Source: Acidobacteriaceae bacterium (GTDB lineage: Bacteria > Acidobacteriota > Terriglobia > Terriglobales > Acidobacteriaceae). Taken from it: a DNA stretch of 38,843 bases. Every line of letters starts with the position of its first letter. Position 1 is the first letter of the stretch. Position numbers and translations under genes: made by a program. Location: the NCBI GenBank assembly GCA_003133425.1, contig PKXI01000317.1:1-38843 (forward strand), read 5' to 3'. Under the pieces are notes generated by a model. The model searched no databases, was not told where the DNA came from, and saw only the letters and a program-made list of their open reading frames with translations. Positions 15,003 through 23,900 of this stretch are shown piece after piece.

Positions 15003-16304
15003 ATGTTCTGCAACCCCAAACTGATAATCGCACTAGCCCTGTCAATTGCCGGAGCACAGCTGTTTGCCCAGCCGGCCGCGAACCCTTCTGCAGCGCGAAC
15101 ACTGGTCCGTGCCGGCCGCCTGCTCGACGTCAAGACAGGCAAAGTGCTCGATAACCAGACCATCGTGGTGGTCGGCGACACCATTCAGTCCATCGCGGCA
15201 ACCGCCGCCGTTCCGGCCCAGCCCGCGGACACAGTCATCGACCTGGGGGGCCTCACCGTGCTGCCCGGCCTAATTGATGTGCACACGCACCTGACCGGGA
15301 ATCCGGACTTCGATCCCTACCGGGAGCTCGCCTCAACCAATGCGAAAGAAACGATCAACGGCGTCGTCAACGCGCGCACCACGCTGATGGCCGGTATCAC
15401 TTCCGTGCGCAACGTGGGCACCGGCGGCTTTACCGATGTGGACCTCCGCGACGCCATCAACTCCGGACAGATTGCCGGTCCGCACATGCTCGTGAGCGGA
15501 CCGCCGCTGAGCATCACCGGCGGCCATTGCGATGAGAACCTGCTGCCAGTCCAGTTCCACGTGGCGGCTGACGGCGTGGCCGACGGCATTGCCGCCGTGC
15601 AGCATATGGTCCGGCAGAACATCAAGTACGGAGCCGATCTGATCAAGATCTGCGCCACCGGCGGCGTGCTCTCCAAAGGCGACGATCCGCAGGCCGCACA
15701 GTACACGCTGGAGGAGATGCAGGCCATTGTCGCCGATGCCCACCGGCTGGGCCGCAAGGTCGCCGCGCACGCGCACGGTGCGCAAGGAATTCTGTGGGCC
15801 ACCCAGGCCGGTGTGGACTCGATTGAGCACGGCAGCTACATCAACGACGAGGGCATCGCCGCGATGAAACATCACGGCACCTACCTGGTGCCCACGCTCT
15901 ACCTTGAAGACTGGATGATTCAGAGCGGGCATTTGCCGCCCTTCTACCACCAGAAGATGGTGGATGTGAGCGCAGTGGCCAAGAACAACATCAAGCGCGC
16001 CATGCAGGCCGGCGTAAAGATCGCTATGGGCACCGATGCAGCCGTCTATCCGCACGGCCTCAACGCGCATGAGCTGGACGTTTACGTGAACCAGCTCGGC
16101 ATGGCTCCGCTAGCAGCATTGCAAACTGCCACCATCAATGCCGCCGACCTGATGGGCTGGACGTCGAAGACCGGCACGCTCGAACCCGGCAAGTGGGCCG
16201 ACATCATCGCAGTCGACAAGAATCCTCTTGAGGACATTCGTACCGTTCAGGACGTGAAGTTCGTGATGAAGGCTGGCGTGGTCTACAAGACCATGAGCAA
16301 ATAG
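15003..16304 (+). CDS. Secreted amidohydrolase (imidazolonepropionase-like)
   Basis: A metal-dependent hydrolase of the amidohydrolase superfamily, 433 residues, related to the imidazolonepropionase/Xaa-Pro dipeptidase (prolidase-like) group. The signal peptide (MFCNPKLIIALALSIAGAQ, ending FAQP) predicts export. Metal and catalytic motifs are in order: VHTH (94-96), IKICATGG with Lys215 as the likely bridging lysine, AAHAHG with His256 and His258, EHG with His276, and GTDA with Asp345. The C-terminal strand GKWADIIAVDKNPLEDI is typical of the group. The true substrate may be a dipeptide or another amide. AGGAGG before the ATG is a strong ribosome site but lies in a 12-bp inverted repeat. Pectinesterase follows 40 bases downstream in the same direction and may be co-transcribed. 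Confidence 0.92.
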   Translation: MFCNPKLIIALALSIAGAQLFAQPAANPSAARTLVRAGRLLDVKTGKVLDNQTIVVVGDTIQSIAATAAVPAQPADTVIDLGGLTVLPGLIDVHTHLTGNPDFDPYRELASTNAKETINGVVNARTTLMAGITSVRNVGTGGFTDVDLRDAINSGQIAGPHMLVSGPPLSITGGHCDENLLPVQFHVAADGVADGIAAVQHMVRQNIKYGADLIKICATGGVLSKGDDPQAAQYTLEEMQAIVADAHRLGRKVAAHAHGAQGILWATQAGVDSIEHGSYINDEGIAAMKHHGTYLVPTLYLEDWMIQSGHLPPFYHQKMVDVSAVAKNNIKRAMQAGVKIAMGTDAAVYPHGLNAHELDVYVNQLGMAPLAALQTATINAADLMGWTSKTGTLEPGKWADIIAVDKNPLEDIRTVQDVKFVMKAGVVYKTMSK

Positions 16305-16344
16305 GCGCGGTCACCGGCCGCCACTCGAGGAAGTAAAGAGATTT

Positions 16345-17388
16345 ATGTCCCTACGCTCATTCGCCGCTGTCGTTTTGCTGGCCGCCCTCAGTCTTTCGTC
16401 CGTGGCCCGCGCTCAGGACGTGCGCGTTCGCGTCTCTCCCGATGTGAAGACGGGCATCGAAGCCATCGCTGAGTTTCCCACCATCCAGATGGCGATGGAT
16501 CATCATCCGTTCGCCGGCATGGGCAAGGACGGCAAACCGGGCCGCGTTTTTATCGAGATTGCACCCGGCGCTTATCACGAGCGCGTCATCGTTACGCAGA
16601 ACCACACCAATATCACGCTGATCGGCATGGGCAAGTCTCCCGCCGATGTGGTCATCACCAACAGCCTTAACGCCAAACAGGCCGGTGGAACCTTCTTTAC
16701 TGAAACTGTCGAGATCAATGGCACAGGCTTTGAGGCTGACAACCTCACCTTCGAAAACACCGCCGGCAATACTGGTCAGGCCGTCGCAGCCGCCGTTCGC
16801 GCCGATCGCTCCATCTTCAAGCGCTGCCGCTTTCTCGGACATCAGGACACGCTCTTCGCCGACTACGGCCGCCAATATTACGTCGACTCCTATATCGAGG
16901 GCGGCGTTGACTTCATTTTCGGGAACGCCACCGCTGTCTTCGACCACTCCGAAATCTACGCCAACGGCCGCGGCTACCTCACCGCGCAGTCGCGTACCTC
17001 GCTCCATCAAAACACTGGCTACGTGATCATCAACAGCAAGGTCACCAGCGGAATTGCCGAAGCCGCAGCTACCGGATCGACGGAGCCTGCGCAGGGCACT
17101 ATCAGCCTCGGCCGTCCCTGGCGTCCCTTCTCGCGCGTTGTCTACATCAATACAGAACTCCCAGCCAACGTAATCCCGCAGGGATGGAATGCGTGGGGCC
17201 GCACCCCCGACACGCCGCAGGCCTGGTACGGGGAATTCAAAAGCACCGGCCCCGGCGCCAACCCCTCAGCCCGCGTCTCCTGGTCGCATCAGCTAACTGC
17301 CGCGCAGGCTGCGCAATTCAAGCCCAAAGTGTTCCTGGCCGGCCCAGACCATTGGAACCCCGAAGCCGAAGCCCGCAAGCTGCCGTGA
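16345..17388 (+). CDS. Pectinesterase, carbohydrate esterase family 8
   Basis: Pectin methylesterase (EC 3.1.1.11) removes methyl groups from homogalacturonan so that lyases and hydrolases can act. The 347-residue protein has a signal peptide (MSLRSFAAVVLLAALSLSS, ending ARAQ) and a right-handed beta-helix with all family signatures: GNTGQAVA (Gln145), GHQDTL (Gln167, Asp168, acid/base), VDFIFG (Asp189, nucleophile) and LGRPW (Arg257). The start at 16345 follows GAGGAAG. Its presence points to use of plant cell-wall material. The upstream amidohydrolase is 40 bases away. No pectate lyase is in the window, so the rest of the pathway must lie elsewhere. Confidence 0.95.
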   Translation: MSLRSFAAVVLLAALSLSSVARAQDVRVRVSPDVKTGIEAIAEFPTIQMAMDHHPFAGMGKDGKPGRVFIEIAPGAYHERVIVTQNHTNITLIGMGKSPADVVITNSLNAKQAGGTFFTETVEINGTGFEADNLTFENTAGNTGQAVAAAVRADRSIFKRCRFLGHQDTLFADYGRQYYVDSYIEGGVDFIFGNATAVFDHSEIYANGRGYLTAQSRTSLHQNTGYVIINSKVTSGIAEAAATGSTEPAQGTISLGRPWRPFSRVVYINTELPANVIPQGWNAWGRTPDTPQAWYGEFKSTGPGANPSARVSWSHQLTAAQAAQFKPKVFLAGPDHWNPEAEARKLP

Positions 17389-17416
17389 CTACCTTTGGCA
17401 GTGGTCGGTTTGAAGG

Positions 17417-17477
17417 GTACGGGCTTCAGCCCGTACTTAGGTTCAGCAAGATGAACGCGGGCTTCAGCCCCCGAAGG
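17417..17477. repeat. REP-like palindromes
   Basis: A perfect 9-bp stem with a very small loop (GTACGGGCTTCAGCCCGTAC, 17417-17436) is followed 20 bases later by a related, less perfect copy (GCGGGCTTCAGCCCCCG, starting 17457). Both share GGGCTTCAGCCC. They lie between pectinesterase and guaA and may also act as a terminator. Confidence 0.55.
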
Positions 17478-17559
17478 GATGCTCCCTCAAACAGCCGCCA
17501 CGAATCTCGCACGAAGGTGAGTTCTTTACATCCCGCCCCGCATCCTGCCACACTGAAAC

Positions 17560-19110
17560 GTGGACACCCAAACAATTGTCATCCTCGATTTCGGGTCGCA
17601 GTATACCCAACTGATCGCCCGCCGTATCCGCGAGCAGAATGTCTTTTCCGTCGTGCTCCCCTGCACGGTGCCCCTCGCCGAGATTCAGGCCCTGAAGCCA
17701 ATTGGACTCATCCTCTCCGGCGGCCCGTCGTCTGTGTACGATGCAGACGCGCCCGCAGCCGACCCCCAGTTCCTCTCGCTCGACGTCCCGATCCTCGGCA
17801 TCTGTTATGGGCTGCACTTCATCGTGCATCACATGGGCGGCAAGGTGAAGTCGGCGCCGTTGCGCGAGTACGGCCACGCCGAGGTCACCATTGAAGACAC
17901 CGCAACGCAATTGTTCGCGGGCCTGCCCCCAACGCTTGCCGTTTGGATGAGCCACGGCGACGAAGCCCTCGAACTCCCCTCCGGATTCCATCGCACCGCC
18001 GTTACCTCCAATGCTCTCGCCGGCATCGTCAATGAGCAGCGCCGCATCTGGGCCGTGCAGTTCCATCCCGAAGTGCACCACACTCCGCTCGGTCCTCAGC
18101 TCATCAAGAACTTCCTCTTCAAGATTTGCGGCGCGGCAGGTGACTGGACGCCGGCACACTTTATCGAAACCACCGTAGCGTCGATTCGCGAGAAGGTTGG
18201 CAAGGGCCACGTCATCTGCGGCCTCTCCGGCGGCGTAGATTCCTCGGTCGCCGCAGTGCTGGTTCACAAGGCCATCGGCAGCCAGCTCACCTGCATCTTC
18301 GTCAACAACGGAGTCCTGCGCAAAAACGAGTTCGCCAGCGTGCAGAAAAACCTCCGCGACAAACTCGGCCTCAACATCGTCGCCGTCGATGCCAGCGAGC
18401 GATTCCTCGCGCAACTGGCTGGCGTCACCGACCCCGAAACAAAAAGAAAAAGGATCGGCGCCGAGTTCATCGCCGTCTTTGACGACGAGGCCACCCGCAT
18501 CGCGAAACAATCCGGCGGAGTCGATTGGCTTGTTCAGGGCACGCTCTATCCGGACGTGATCGAATCCAGCAGCGTGAAAGGCCCCAGCCAGACCATCAAG
18601 AGCCATCACAACGTGGGCGGCCTTCCATTGGGAATGAAGCTTAAGCTCATCGAGCCGCTGCGCGACTTGTTCAAGGATGAAGTTCGCCGCATAGGCCGCG
18701 ATATGGGCATGCCGGAAGACGTTCTCGGACGCCAGCCATTCCCGGGCCCCGGTCTCGCCGTTCGCATTCTGGGTGAGGTCACTCCAGAGCGCGTGGCCCT
18801 GTTGCAGGAAGCTGACGAAATCGTAGTCGCCGAGATCAAGGCCGCCGGCCTCTACTCCAAAATCTGGCAGAGCTTCGCTGTGCTGCTGCCGGTGATGAGC
18901 GTGGGCGTAATGGGCGATCAGCGAACCTACGCGTATACCGCGGCCGTTCGCGCCGTGCACTCTGAAGACGGCATGACCGCAGACTGGACGCCGCTGCCCT
19001 ACGATGTGCTGAAGCGCATCAGTAGCCGCATTGTGAATGAGGTGCGCGGCATCAACCGCGTGGTCTACGACATCACGTCAAAGCCCCCCGGCACCATCGA
19101 GTGGGAATAG
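17560..19110 (+). CDS. guaA: GMP synthase (glutamine-hydrolysing)
   Basis: GuaA (EC 6.3.5.2) converts XMP to GMP using glutamine and ATP in the cytosol. At 516 residues it has the family length. The N-terminal class I glutaminase domain starts [20 protein letters not shown], has GICYG with nucleophile Cys82, and the His169/Glu171 of QFHPEVHHT. The ATP pyrophosphatase P-loop SGGVDSS is at 223-229, and the C-terminal dimerisation domain ends [20 protein letters not shown] (here [17 protein letters not shown]). The residue after CYGL is His, where Gln is common. The start codon is GTG at 17560 with no clear Shine-Dalgarno. It follows REP-like palindromes and converges with the next gene. Confidence 0.97.
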   Translation: MDTQTIVILDFGSQYTQLIARRIREQNVFSVVLPCTVPLAEIQALKPIGLILSGGPSSVYDADAPAADPQFLSLDVPILGICYGLHFIVHHMGGKVKSAPLREYGHAEVTIEDTATQLFAGLPPTLAVWMSHGDEALELPSGFHRTAVTSNALAGIVNEQRRIWAVQFHPEVHHTPLGPQLIKNFLFKICGAAGDWTPAHFIETTVASIREKVGKGHVICGLSGGVDSSVAAVLVHKAIGSQLTCIFVNNGVLRKNEFASVQKNLRDKLGLNIVAVDASERFLAQLAGVTDPETKRKRIGAEFIAVFDDEATRIAKQSGGVDWLVQGTLYPDVIESSSVKGPSQTIKSHHNVGGLPLGMKLKLIEPLRDLFKDEVRRIGRDMGMPEDVLGRQPFPGPGLAVRILGEVTPERVALLQEADEIVVAEIKAAGLYSKIWQSFAVLLPVMSVGVMGDQRTYAYTAAVRAVHSEDGMTADWTPLPYDVLKRISSRIVNEVRGINRVVYDITSKPPGTIEWE

Positions 19111-19194
19111 TGCTTGCCGCACGGGCGGGCGCGCCTGCGGCGCCATCCGTGCAAACCATATAACAAATCGGCTCGCTGCGGCTGCGCCCAAAAC

Positions 19195-20589
19195 CTACTG
19201 GCCGCTCAGCGTCAACACCGGAGCCCGCAGCGGGTTGGTCAGAATTTCGATACGGGTGTCCCTGGGGAAGACCACATCGCGCCCTGAGCGCAGGAAGTTC
19301 TCGTAGACGGAGAGCGCCGCTGCGTAGTAGCCGAGGCCCGCGGCCACGTTGTAGTTGCCGGCGGCCACGCCCACAATGCGCCCCACCAGGCCAAACCCAT
19401 TTGAGGCTTCGCCGGTGTGCACGGTCATGTTGTCGTCCTGATCCAACGCGCGGCCAGCGAGCATGATCAGCAGAATGGGAGCAATCGCGCTGGACTGATT
19501 GTGCGGCGTGATGGTCCCCTCAGCATCGAGCGTCAGGTTCTGCGTTTTTTCCGTTGCTGCTCCAGCCAGCGAGCCCTCGACTTGGCGATTGAATCCCTCT
19601 GGGAATCGCACTTGTTGAAAGGTGAAGCGCAGCTTGCCGTTGCGGCCAAACGAGCGCGCCGCCCGCGCAGCCGTCACCTTTCCGACAAGCGTCGAACCCT
19701 GCGGAACCACGAGCTGTTTGTTGCGGTCGAAGACGGGTTCCACCACAAGCGCTTCCACCGGATCGCCTGGCCGCGCGCGGGCCGAAGTCAGATCGTGATT
19801 AAGCACTGCGTTGACGGACCAGGTCTCGGTCTTGCCTGTTGGCAGCGCAGGCGCCACTGGCACGGGCGCGACCTCAGGAAGGTCGGGCAGAGCCAGTGGC
19901 GCCGTCAGCTCAAACGACCAGGCGGTGTGAGCCTCGATTCTCTCCGGATGGTAGGGCAGTTGATGATAGAGCAACTGAAGTGCCCGATCCCCACGTCCCG
20001 GCGCGGTAATGTAGGCCACTCGATCGATTGTCTGCTTCTTAGCCTGCGCCCACTCACGGGAGATAAAGCCTCGATGGGGCGTAGCTCCCGGCGCGGAAAG
20101 TTGCAGCACCGGCGCGCCGTCTGCCGCCACTGCGGAAGAGATCGCAAGTGGCCCGCCCGGCAGCATCAACTCGTCAAACTGCACCTTGACGGTGTGGAAC
20201 GGCGTAAAGTCCCCGCGCAATCGTCCGTGCCATCGGGTCGATTTGTCGGGCGCCAGTGCGACCACGCGGCCATGCAGCAGCGTGCTCGCCGGCACGGCAA
20301 GCCGGCCATCGGCGTAGATCGGATGCATCAGCCTGCCTTCGATGGTCTGGCCCGCCTTCATCGGGTAATGCCGGGCGATCTCCACCTGCAGGCCTGTGCC
20401 CGTGGGCAGCTTGGACTCTTGCTTGGGTGCTGCCGCAGCAACGTCATCCGACGGCGGCGCAGCATTTGTTGGCGCACTGAGCTCTGCCTCCGGGCGATGT
20501 TCAAGTGTCTGCCCACCGGCCAGCGCGGCCAGGACCAGCGTTACGGGGACAAAGCAAGCAATGAATCGTAGGCTCGCGGAGAAACGCAT
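19195..20589 (-). CDS. Exported protein with possible TrbI-like beta domains
   Basis: A 464-residue exported protein without a confident family name. The start at 20589 follows GCAGGAG and gives a signal peptide (MRFSASLRFIACFVPV, ending AGGQ). Two segments show the pattern small basic strand, G(D)PVEA or GQTIEG, then PA(S/G)(T)LLHGRVV or PQGSTLVGKVTAA, then a longer strand such as LRFTFQQVRFPEG. This resembles the fold seen in TrbI/VirB10-type proteins and also the C-terminal half of the BON-domain protein at 24534. A hydrophobic Gly/Ala-rich stretch lies near residues 370-420 (IAPILLIMLAGRALD, GFGLVGRIVGVAAGNYNVAAG), which may associate with the membrane. Ends in a hydrophobic tail. The role is unknown; envelope assembly or regulation of surface properties is a guess. 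Confidence 0.75.
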   Translation of the reverse strand: MRFSASLRFIACFVPVTLVLAALAGGQTLEHRPEAELSAPTNAAPPSDDVAAAAPKQESKLPTGTGLQVEIARHYPMKAGQTIEGRLMHPIYADGRLAVPASTLLHGRVVALAPDKSTRWHGRLRGDFTPFHTVKVQFDELMLPGGPLAISSAVAADGAPVLQLSAPGATPHRGFISREWAQAKKQTIDRVAYITAPGRGDRALQLLYHQLPYHPERIEAHTAWSFELTAPLALPDLPEVAPVPVAPALPTGKTETWSVNAVLNHDLTSARARPGDPVEALVVEPVFDRNKQLVVPQGSTLVGKVTAARAARSFGRNGKLRFTFQQVRFPEGFNRQVEGSLAGAATEKTQNLTLDAEGTITPHNQSSAIAPILLIMLAGRALDQDDNMTVHTGEASNGFGLVGRIVGVAAGNYNVAAGLGYYAAALSVYENFLRSGRDVVFPRDTRIEILTNPLRAPVLTLSGQ

Positions 20590-20652
20590 GGGGAAGACTC
20601 CTGCCGGACGGCTTCTATAGTCTGAGACGTTAATACAGATTAAATGAAAGCG

Positions 20653-21240
20653 CTATTCGCCGGCCGGCTGCGCGCGCAAGGACTTTACCTCATTACTCAG
20701 CGAATCCAACCGCGCAATCACCTCCGCGTGGTGCTTCTCGGCATTCGTCGGTTCGAACGGCTCAACGTAGAAAGTCCCGTTCGGCTCAAGCTCGCAGTTG
20801 CGCACCTGGCCGATGCTCTCAAAGCCCTGGCGGTGGATCACCTCGATCAGTTCCTCGCGGGTCAGTGACTCGCGATCAAGAGCCTTGCGATCGATCTGCC
20901 CATTGCGAACGAGGACCGACGCCCGGCCCTCCAAAACCCGCGTAAGCCCCGGCGAGCGAAACAGCACCCGCACCACCAGCCAGTTGATGGCCAGCAGCCC
21001 GAAGGCCCCGATCAAGCCCCCGCTCACGGAGTTGTCGTCTCCGATGATGGCATTCTGCACCGTGTTCGAAAGCGACAGCAGCACCACCAGGTCAAACGGG
21101 TTCAGCTGCGCCAACTCGCGCTTGCCAAAAATACGCAGCAGCACCACCAGAACCAGGTAGACAATTACCGGGCGAGCCAGCTTCTCCAGAATCGGAAGCG
21201 GCATTTGAAACATGTGGTCGAGGATCAGCGAATGTGGCAT
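20653..21240 (-). CDS. DUF421 (YetF-like) membrane protein
   Basis: A 195-residue inner-membrane protein of the DUF421 family, whose cytosolic domains are known structurally but whose role is poorly understood. Three hydrophobic segments (about residues 18-36, 48-62 and 74-95) surround the signature GKRELAQLNPFDLVVLLSLSN. The cytosolic domain begins near residue 100 with a strand LVRNGQIDRKALDRESLTREEL, and the C-terminus is a short charged helix (RLDSLSNEVKSLRAQ) that may form a coiled coil. The start at 21240 lacks a Shine-Dalgarno, and TATCCT lies 7 nt upstream. It lies 63 bases downstream of... the next gene on the same strand starts at 20589, so the two could be one transcript. Confidence 0.9.
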   Translation of the reverse strand: MPHSLILDHMFQMPLPILEKLARPVIVYLVLVVLLRIFGKRELAQLNPFDLVVLLSLSNTVQNAIIGDDNSVSGGLIGAFGLLAINWLVVRVLFRSPGLTRVLEGRASVLVRNGQIDRKALDRESLTREELIEVIHRQGFESIGQVRNCELEPNGTFYVEPFEPTNAEKHHAEVIARLDSLSNEVKSLRAQPAGE

Positions 21241-21247
21241 GGAAACG

Positions 21248-21253
21248 AGGATA
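21248..21253 (-). promoter_or_regulatory. -10-like TATCCT 7 nt before DUF421 start
   Basis: On the minus strand TATCCT is followed by CGTTTCC and the ATG at 21240. No ribosome site is present in the interval. Confidence 0.4.
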
Positions 21254-21458
21254 GTGGGGCCCGGACACAGATTCCAGCGGGATTGAAGGAATCTTCATGA
21301 GAATGACCCAGGTCAACGAGCCAGGGCAGTGATCACGAGCAGGTTTCTGGGTCTGCTAGAGTGAGAATGCAGCGCGAAACGGCAAAGCGTGTGTTTGTTT
21401 TTAAATAGCTGATGGACACGCAAGGGGCCTCTTTCTCTCGAGGGCAGAGACAAAATTG

Positions 21459-22451
21459 ATGACTGATCCAAGGCAAATTTCACCCCAGGAAATGGCGCCT
21501 TTCCGCATCGATCCAAGGTTTGATGTCAGGGTTTGGGGATGGCGGGATTTGCATCCCTGGTTTGATCGCGTGGCCGATAAAGACCCTCTTGGAGAAGTCT
21601 GGCTCACGGGCGACATGTGCCTGGTCGCAACTGGGCCGCATGCGGGAAAACGGCTCGACGCACTCTTCGCTGAAGCCCATGACTCGCTGCTCGGCGTGGG
21701 CGTTCCGTCTCCGCAGTCGCCGCTGCTCATCAAAGTTCTGTTTGCCAAAGAAAAGCTGAGCGTGCAGGTCCATCCCGACGACAAAATGGCGCAGAAGTAC
21801 GGCGATCCCCGCGGCAAGACGGAATGCTGGTATGCGTTGGCGGCCGACCCGGGAGCACAGGTGGCCGTGGGCCTCAAGACCGGCGTTACTCTCGCGCAGG
21901 TTGAAGAAGGAATTCACGCGGGCACGCTCGAAGCCAGCCTGAATATGCTTCCGGTTGTCCGCGGCGATCTGATCTTTGTGGATGCCGGAACGGTGCACGC
22001 CATCTGGCCGGGTTCGGTTCTGCTGGAGACGCAGCAGAATTGCGATTTGACTTATCGCATGTACGACTACGGCCGCCCTCGCGAGCTGCGCATCGAAAAA
22101 TCATTGGAAGCCACAAAGCTGGTAACAAGTGCCGGCAAAGTTGCTCCCACAGCGCTGGCAGACCGCACGATTCTGATCGATGCAGACTATTTTCGCGTGG
22201 AGCGGATTCCAGTCACGGGGAGCCGCACAAGCGAGCGTCTCCGCGATTCATCCCAGCCGGCTTCGGGCCTGACCTACGTTTTTGCCGCCGCTGGAGCGGG
22301 GCGAATTTCCGGGCCTGCCTTCGCCTCAATCGACCTGCCCGCACGCGGCATCGTGGCCGTGCCTGCCTTCTCACCTACCTTCACCGTGGAAGACCTGGGC
22401 GGTCTGGACCTGATTCGCATCACGCCAAATTGGCCGGAAGTGACAAAGTGA
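21459..22451 (+). CDS. manA: Mannose-6-phosphate isomerase, class I
   Basis: ManA (EC 5.3.1.8) interconverts mannose-6-phosphate and fructose-6-phosphate in the cytosol, linking mannose use or GDP-mannose supply to glycolysis. The 330-residue cupin protein has the zinc ligands in order: QVHPDD (Gln103, His105), KTECWY (Glu122) and DAGTVHAI (His180). It is shorter than the enterobacterial enzyme, as is common in the small type I group. A TTG one codon upstream (21456) is an alternative start; I chose the ATG at 21459. No strong ribosome site is seen. The stop overlaps the GTG of the next gene (GTGA), so the two are translationally coupled. Confidence 0.93.
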   Translation: MTDPRQISPQEMAPFRIDPRFDVRVWGWRDLHPWFDRVADKDPLGEVWLTGDMCLVATGPHAGKRLDALFAEAHDSLLGVGVPSPQSPLLIKVLFAKEKLSVQVHPDDKMAQKYGDPRGKTECWYALAADPGAQVAVGLKTGVTLAQVEEGIHAGTLEASLNMLPVVRGDLIFVDAGTVHAIWPGSVLLETQQNCDLTYRMYDYGRPRELRIEKSLEATKLVTSAGKVAPTALADRTILIDADYFRVERIPVTGSRTSERLRDSSQPASGLTYVFAAAGAGRISGPAFASIDLPARGIVAVPAFSPTFTVEDLGGLDLIRITPNWPEVTK

Positions 22452-23056
22452 CCGCGCCCGGCTGGCGTGAATCCGTCGAGGCCTACATCAGGTCTGAAGC
22501 GCTGCCGGTAGACAAGTTTGGCCACCAGCCGCGGCTTTATGCGCTGGCCTGCCGCCTGGGCCAGGGAATGGAATTCGACGACGACATCCTGTTTGCAGCC
22601 GCCTGGATGCACGATCTCGGAGTCTTCCTCGGCCACCGTCCCGAAGATCCTGAGCGGTTGGCGCGTTGGGATCATATTCCCTACACAATCGCCCGAACAA
22701 AGGAGCTGCTGACCGATTGGGGGTTCCCGGCATCCAAGCTGGAAAGAGTTGCCGAAGCCATCCGGACTCATCAGCCACAAGACGAGCCTGCAGGAATCGA
22801 AGCAACTCTTCTGCGCGACGCCGATATTCTGGAGCAGTTGGGAGCAATCGGAGCTTTGCGCGCGGTGGTCAAGGTGGGCCGCGATACCCGGTATAACACG
22901 TTTTCTTCGGTGCTTCCCGTATTGCGGAGGGCAATCGAACTTCTACCCGGCAAACTGCGTCTAACGGCTTCAAGGGAGTTGGCTGTGCCACGAGTTGAAC
23001 TACTTCGCCTCCTCATCGCCTCCCTTGAAGAAGAAGCTGGCGGGCACTTGTTCTAA
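22448..23056 (+). CDS. HD-domain phosphohydrolase, coupled to manA
   Basis: A 202-residue HD-superfamily protein. The start is GTG at 22448, overlapping the manA stop by four bases (GTGA), with GGAAG upstream. Residues match an HD metal-binding domain: His26 (KFGHQPRLYAL), His55-Asp56 (WMHDLGVFLGH), His108 (AIRTHQPQD) and Asp124/Asp126 (LLRDADILEQLG). The family hydrolyses phosphate esters of nucleotides or similar small molecules; the substrate here is unknown. The tight coupling to manA suggests a sugar-phosphate or sugar-nucleotide link, but this is inference. No signal peptide; cytosolic. Confidence 0.88.
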   Translation: MTAPGWRESVEAYIRSEALPVDKFGHQPRLYALACRLGQGMEFDDDILFAAAWMHDLGVFLGHRPEDPERLARWDHIPYTIARTKELLTDWGFPASKLERVAEAIRTHQPQDEPAGIEATLLRDADILEQLGAIGALRAVVKVGRDTRYNTFSSVLPVLRRAIELLPGKLRLTASRELAVPRVELLRLLIASLEEEAGGHLF

Positions 23057-23235
23057 TAGTTACCAATTGGATGAGTAGCAAAAAAGTCCAATGGATATCC
23101 GGTAGTCCGCCTACTAAGACGCAACTGCAAACCTGCTAATCTCCTGCCTTGTACTTCTGTTAAGAGACATAAACCGCTTACCCGAAAGGTGTATTGCCTC
23201 GGGGGAGTGTGTCGATCAAATTTTAAGGAGACTTT

Positions 23236-23844
23236 ATGCGTATGAAGCTTACCCCCAGGCTCATCTCCGCAATACTGTTTGTCGTCGCGGTACTCCCTGT
23301 CTATTCCCAGGTCAGCCCTGCAGCCAACCGGGGTGGCGTGCCCATCGTTGTTGGAGTCGGAATGTCCGATTTCAGTCTCGATTGGGGTCCTTCTCGAAGA
23401 ATGGAAGGTATCTCGGCGTGGGTAGATTACTACCCCAACCGTTTGCCGCGCATAATTCAAGGGCTGGGTATTGAGGCCGAAGGCCACGCCATCGACTTTG
23501 GGCGTCCCTCCGCCCTCTCCAAAATGCGCCAGGACACCGGCGAGGTCGGGGCCATCTACGCTTGGAATCGCTATCGCAACTTCCGTCCATACGGCAAGTT
23601 CCTATTTGGAATCGGTAGCATCGACTTTCCCCCCCCTGCCGCCTTCCCAACGTATTCGCATGACACCTTTCTCGTCTCTTCCCCCGGAGGAGGCGCGGAG
23701 TACCGGGTCTGGCAACATGTCTGGGTGCGCGGAGATTACGAATACCAGTTCTGGCACCACGCCTTCGGGCCCACTGACCTGAACCCCAACGGCTTCACCA
23801 TCGGAGCCTCCTACGACTTCAGGCCGGTTCGAACCGAACAGTAG
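23236..23844 (+). CDS. Outer-membrane beta-barrel protein
   Basis: A 202-residue exported protein with a strong AAGGAGA ribosome site. The signal peptide (MRMKLTPRLISAILFVVAV, ending VYSQ) is followed by alternating amphipathic strands rich in Gly, Tyr and Trp, such as PIVVGVGMSDFSLDWG, ISAWVDYY, LGIEAEGHAIDFG, GEVGAIYAWNRY, FRPYGKFLFGIGSIDF and WVRGDYEYQFW. The final strand GFTIGASYDFR ends with an aromatic near the C-terminus, as expected for barrels inserted by the BAM machinery. About eight strands can be counted, resembling small OmpA/OmpW-like barrels. The 179-bp leader upstream has no clear promoter. Function unknown. Confidence 0.82.
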   Translation: MRMKLTPRLISAILFVVAVLPVYSQVSPAANRGGVPIVVGVGMSDFSLDWGPSRRMEGISAWVDYYPNRLPRIIQGLGIEAEGHAIDFGRPSALSKMRQDTGEVGAIYAWNRYRNFRPYGKFLFGIGSIDFPPPAAFPTYSHDTFLVSSPGGGAEYRVWQHVWVRGDYEYQFWHHAFGPTDLNPNGFTIGASYDFRPVRTEQ

Positions 23845-23900
23845 GCGTTGATGCGCAAGAGCGCTTCTCGCGCAGCAGTGCCGATCAGGCTCACATCCGC

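Noticed and set aside
17464..18960. A 498-codon open frame on the minus strand opposite guaA
   Set aside because: Composition and lack of motifs mark it as the mirror of guaA caused by GC-rich codon bias; guaA itself is unmistakable.
22448..23056. HD protein as part of an anti-phage or cyclic-nucleotide signalling system
   Set aside because: No nucleotide cyclase, effector or CARF/SAVED-type gene nearby; it is coupled to manA.
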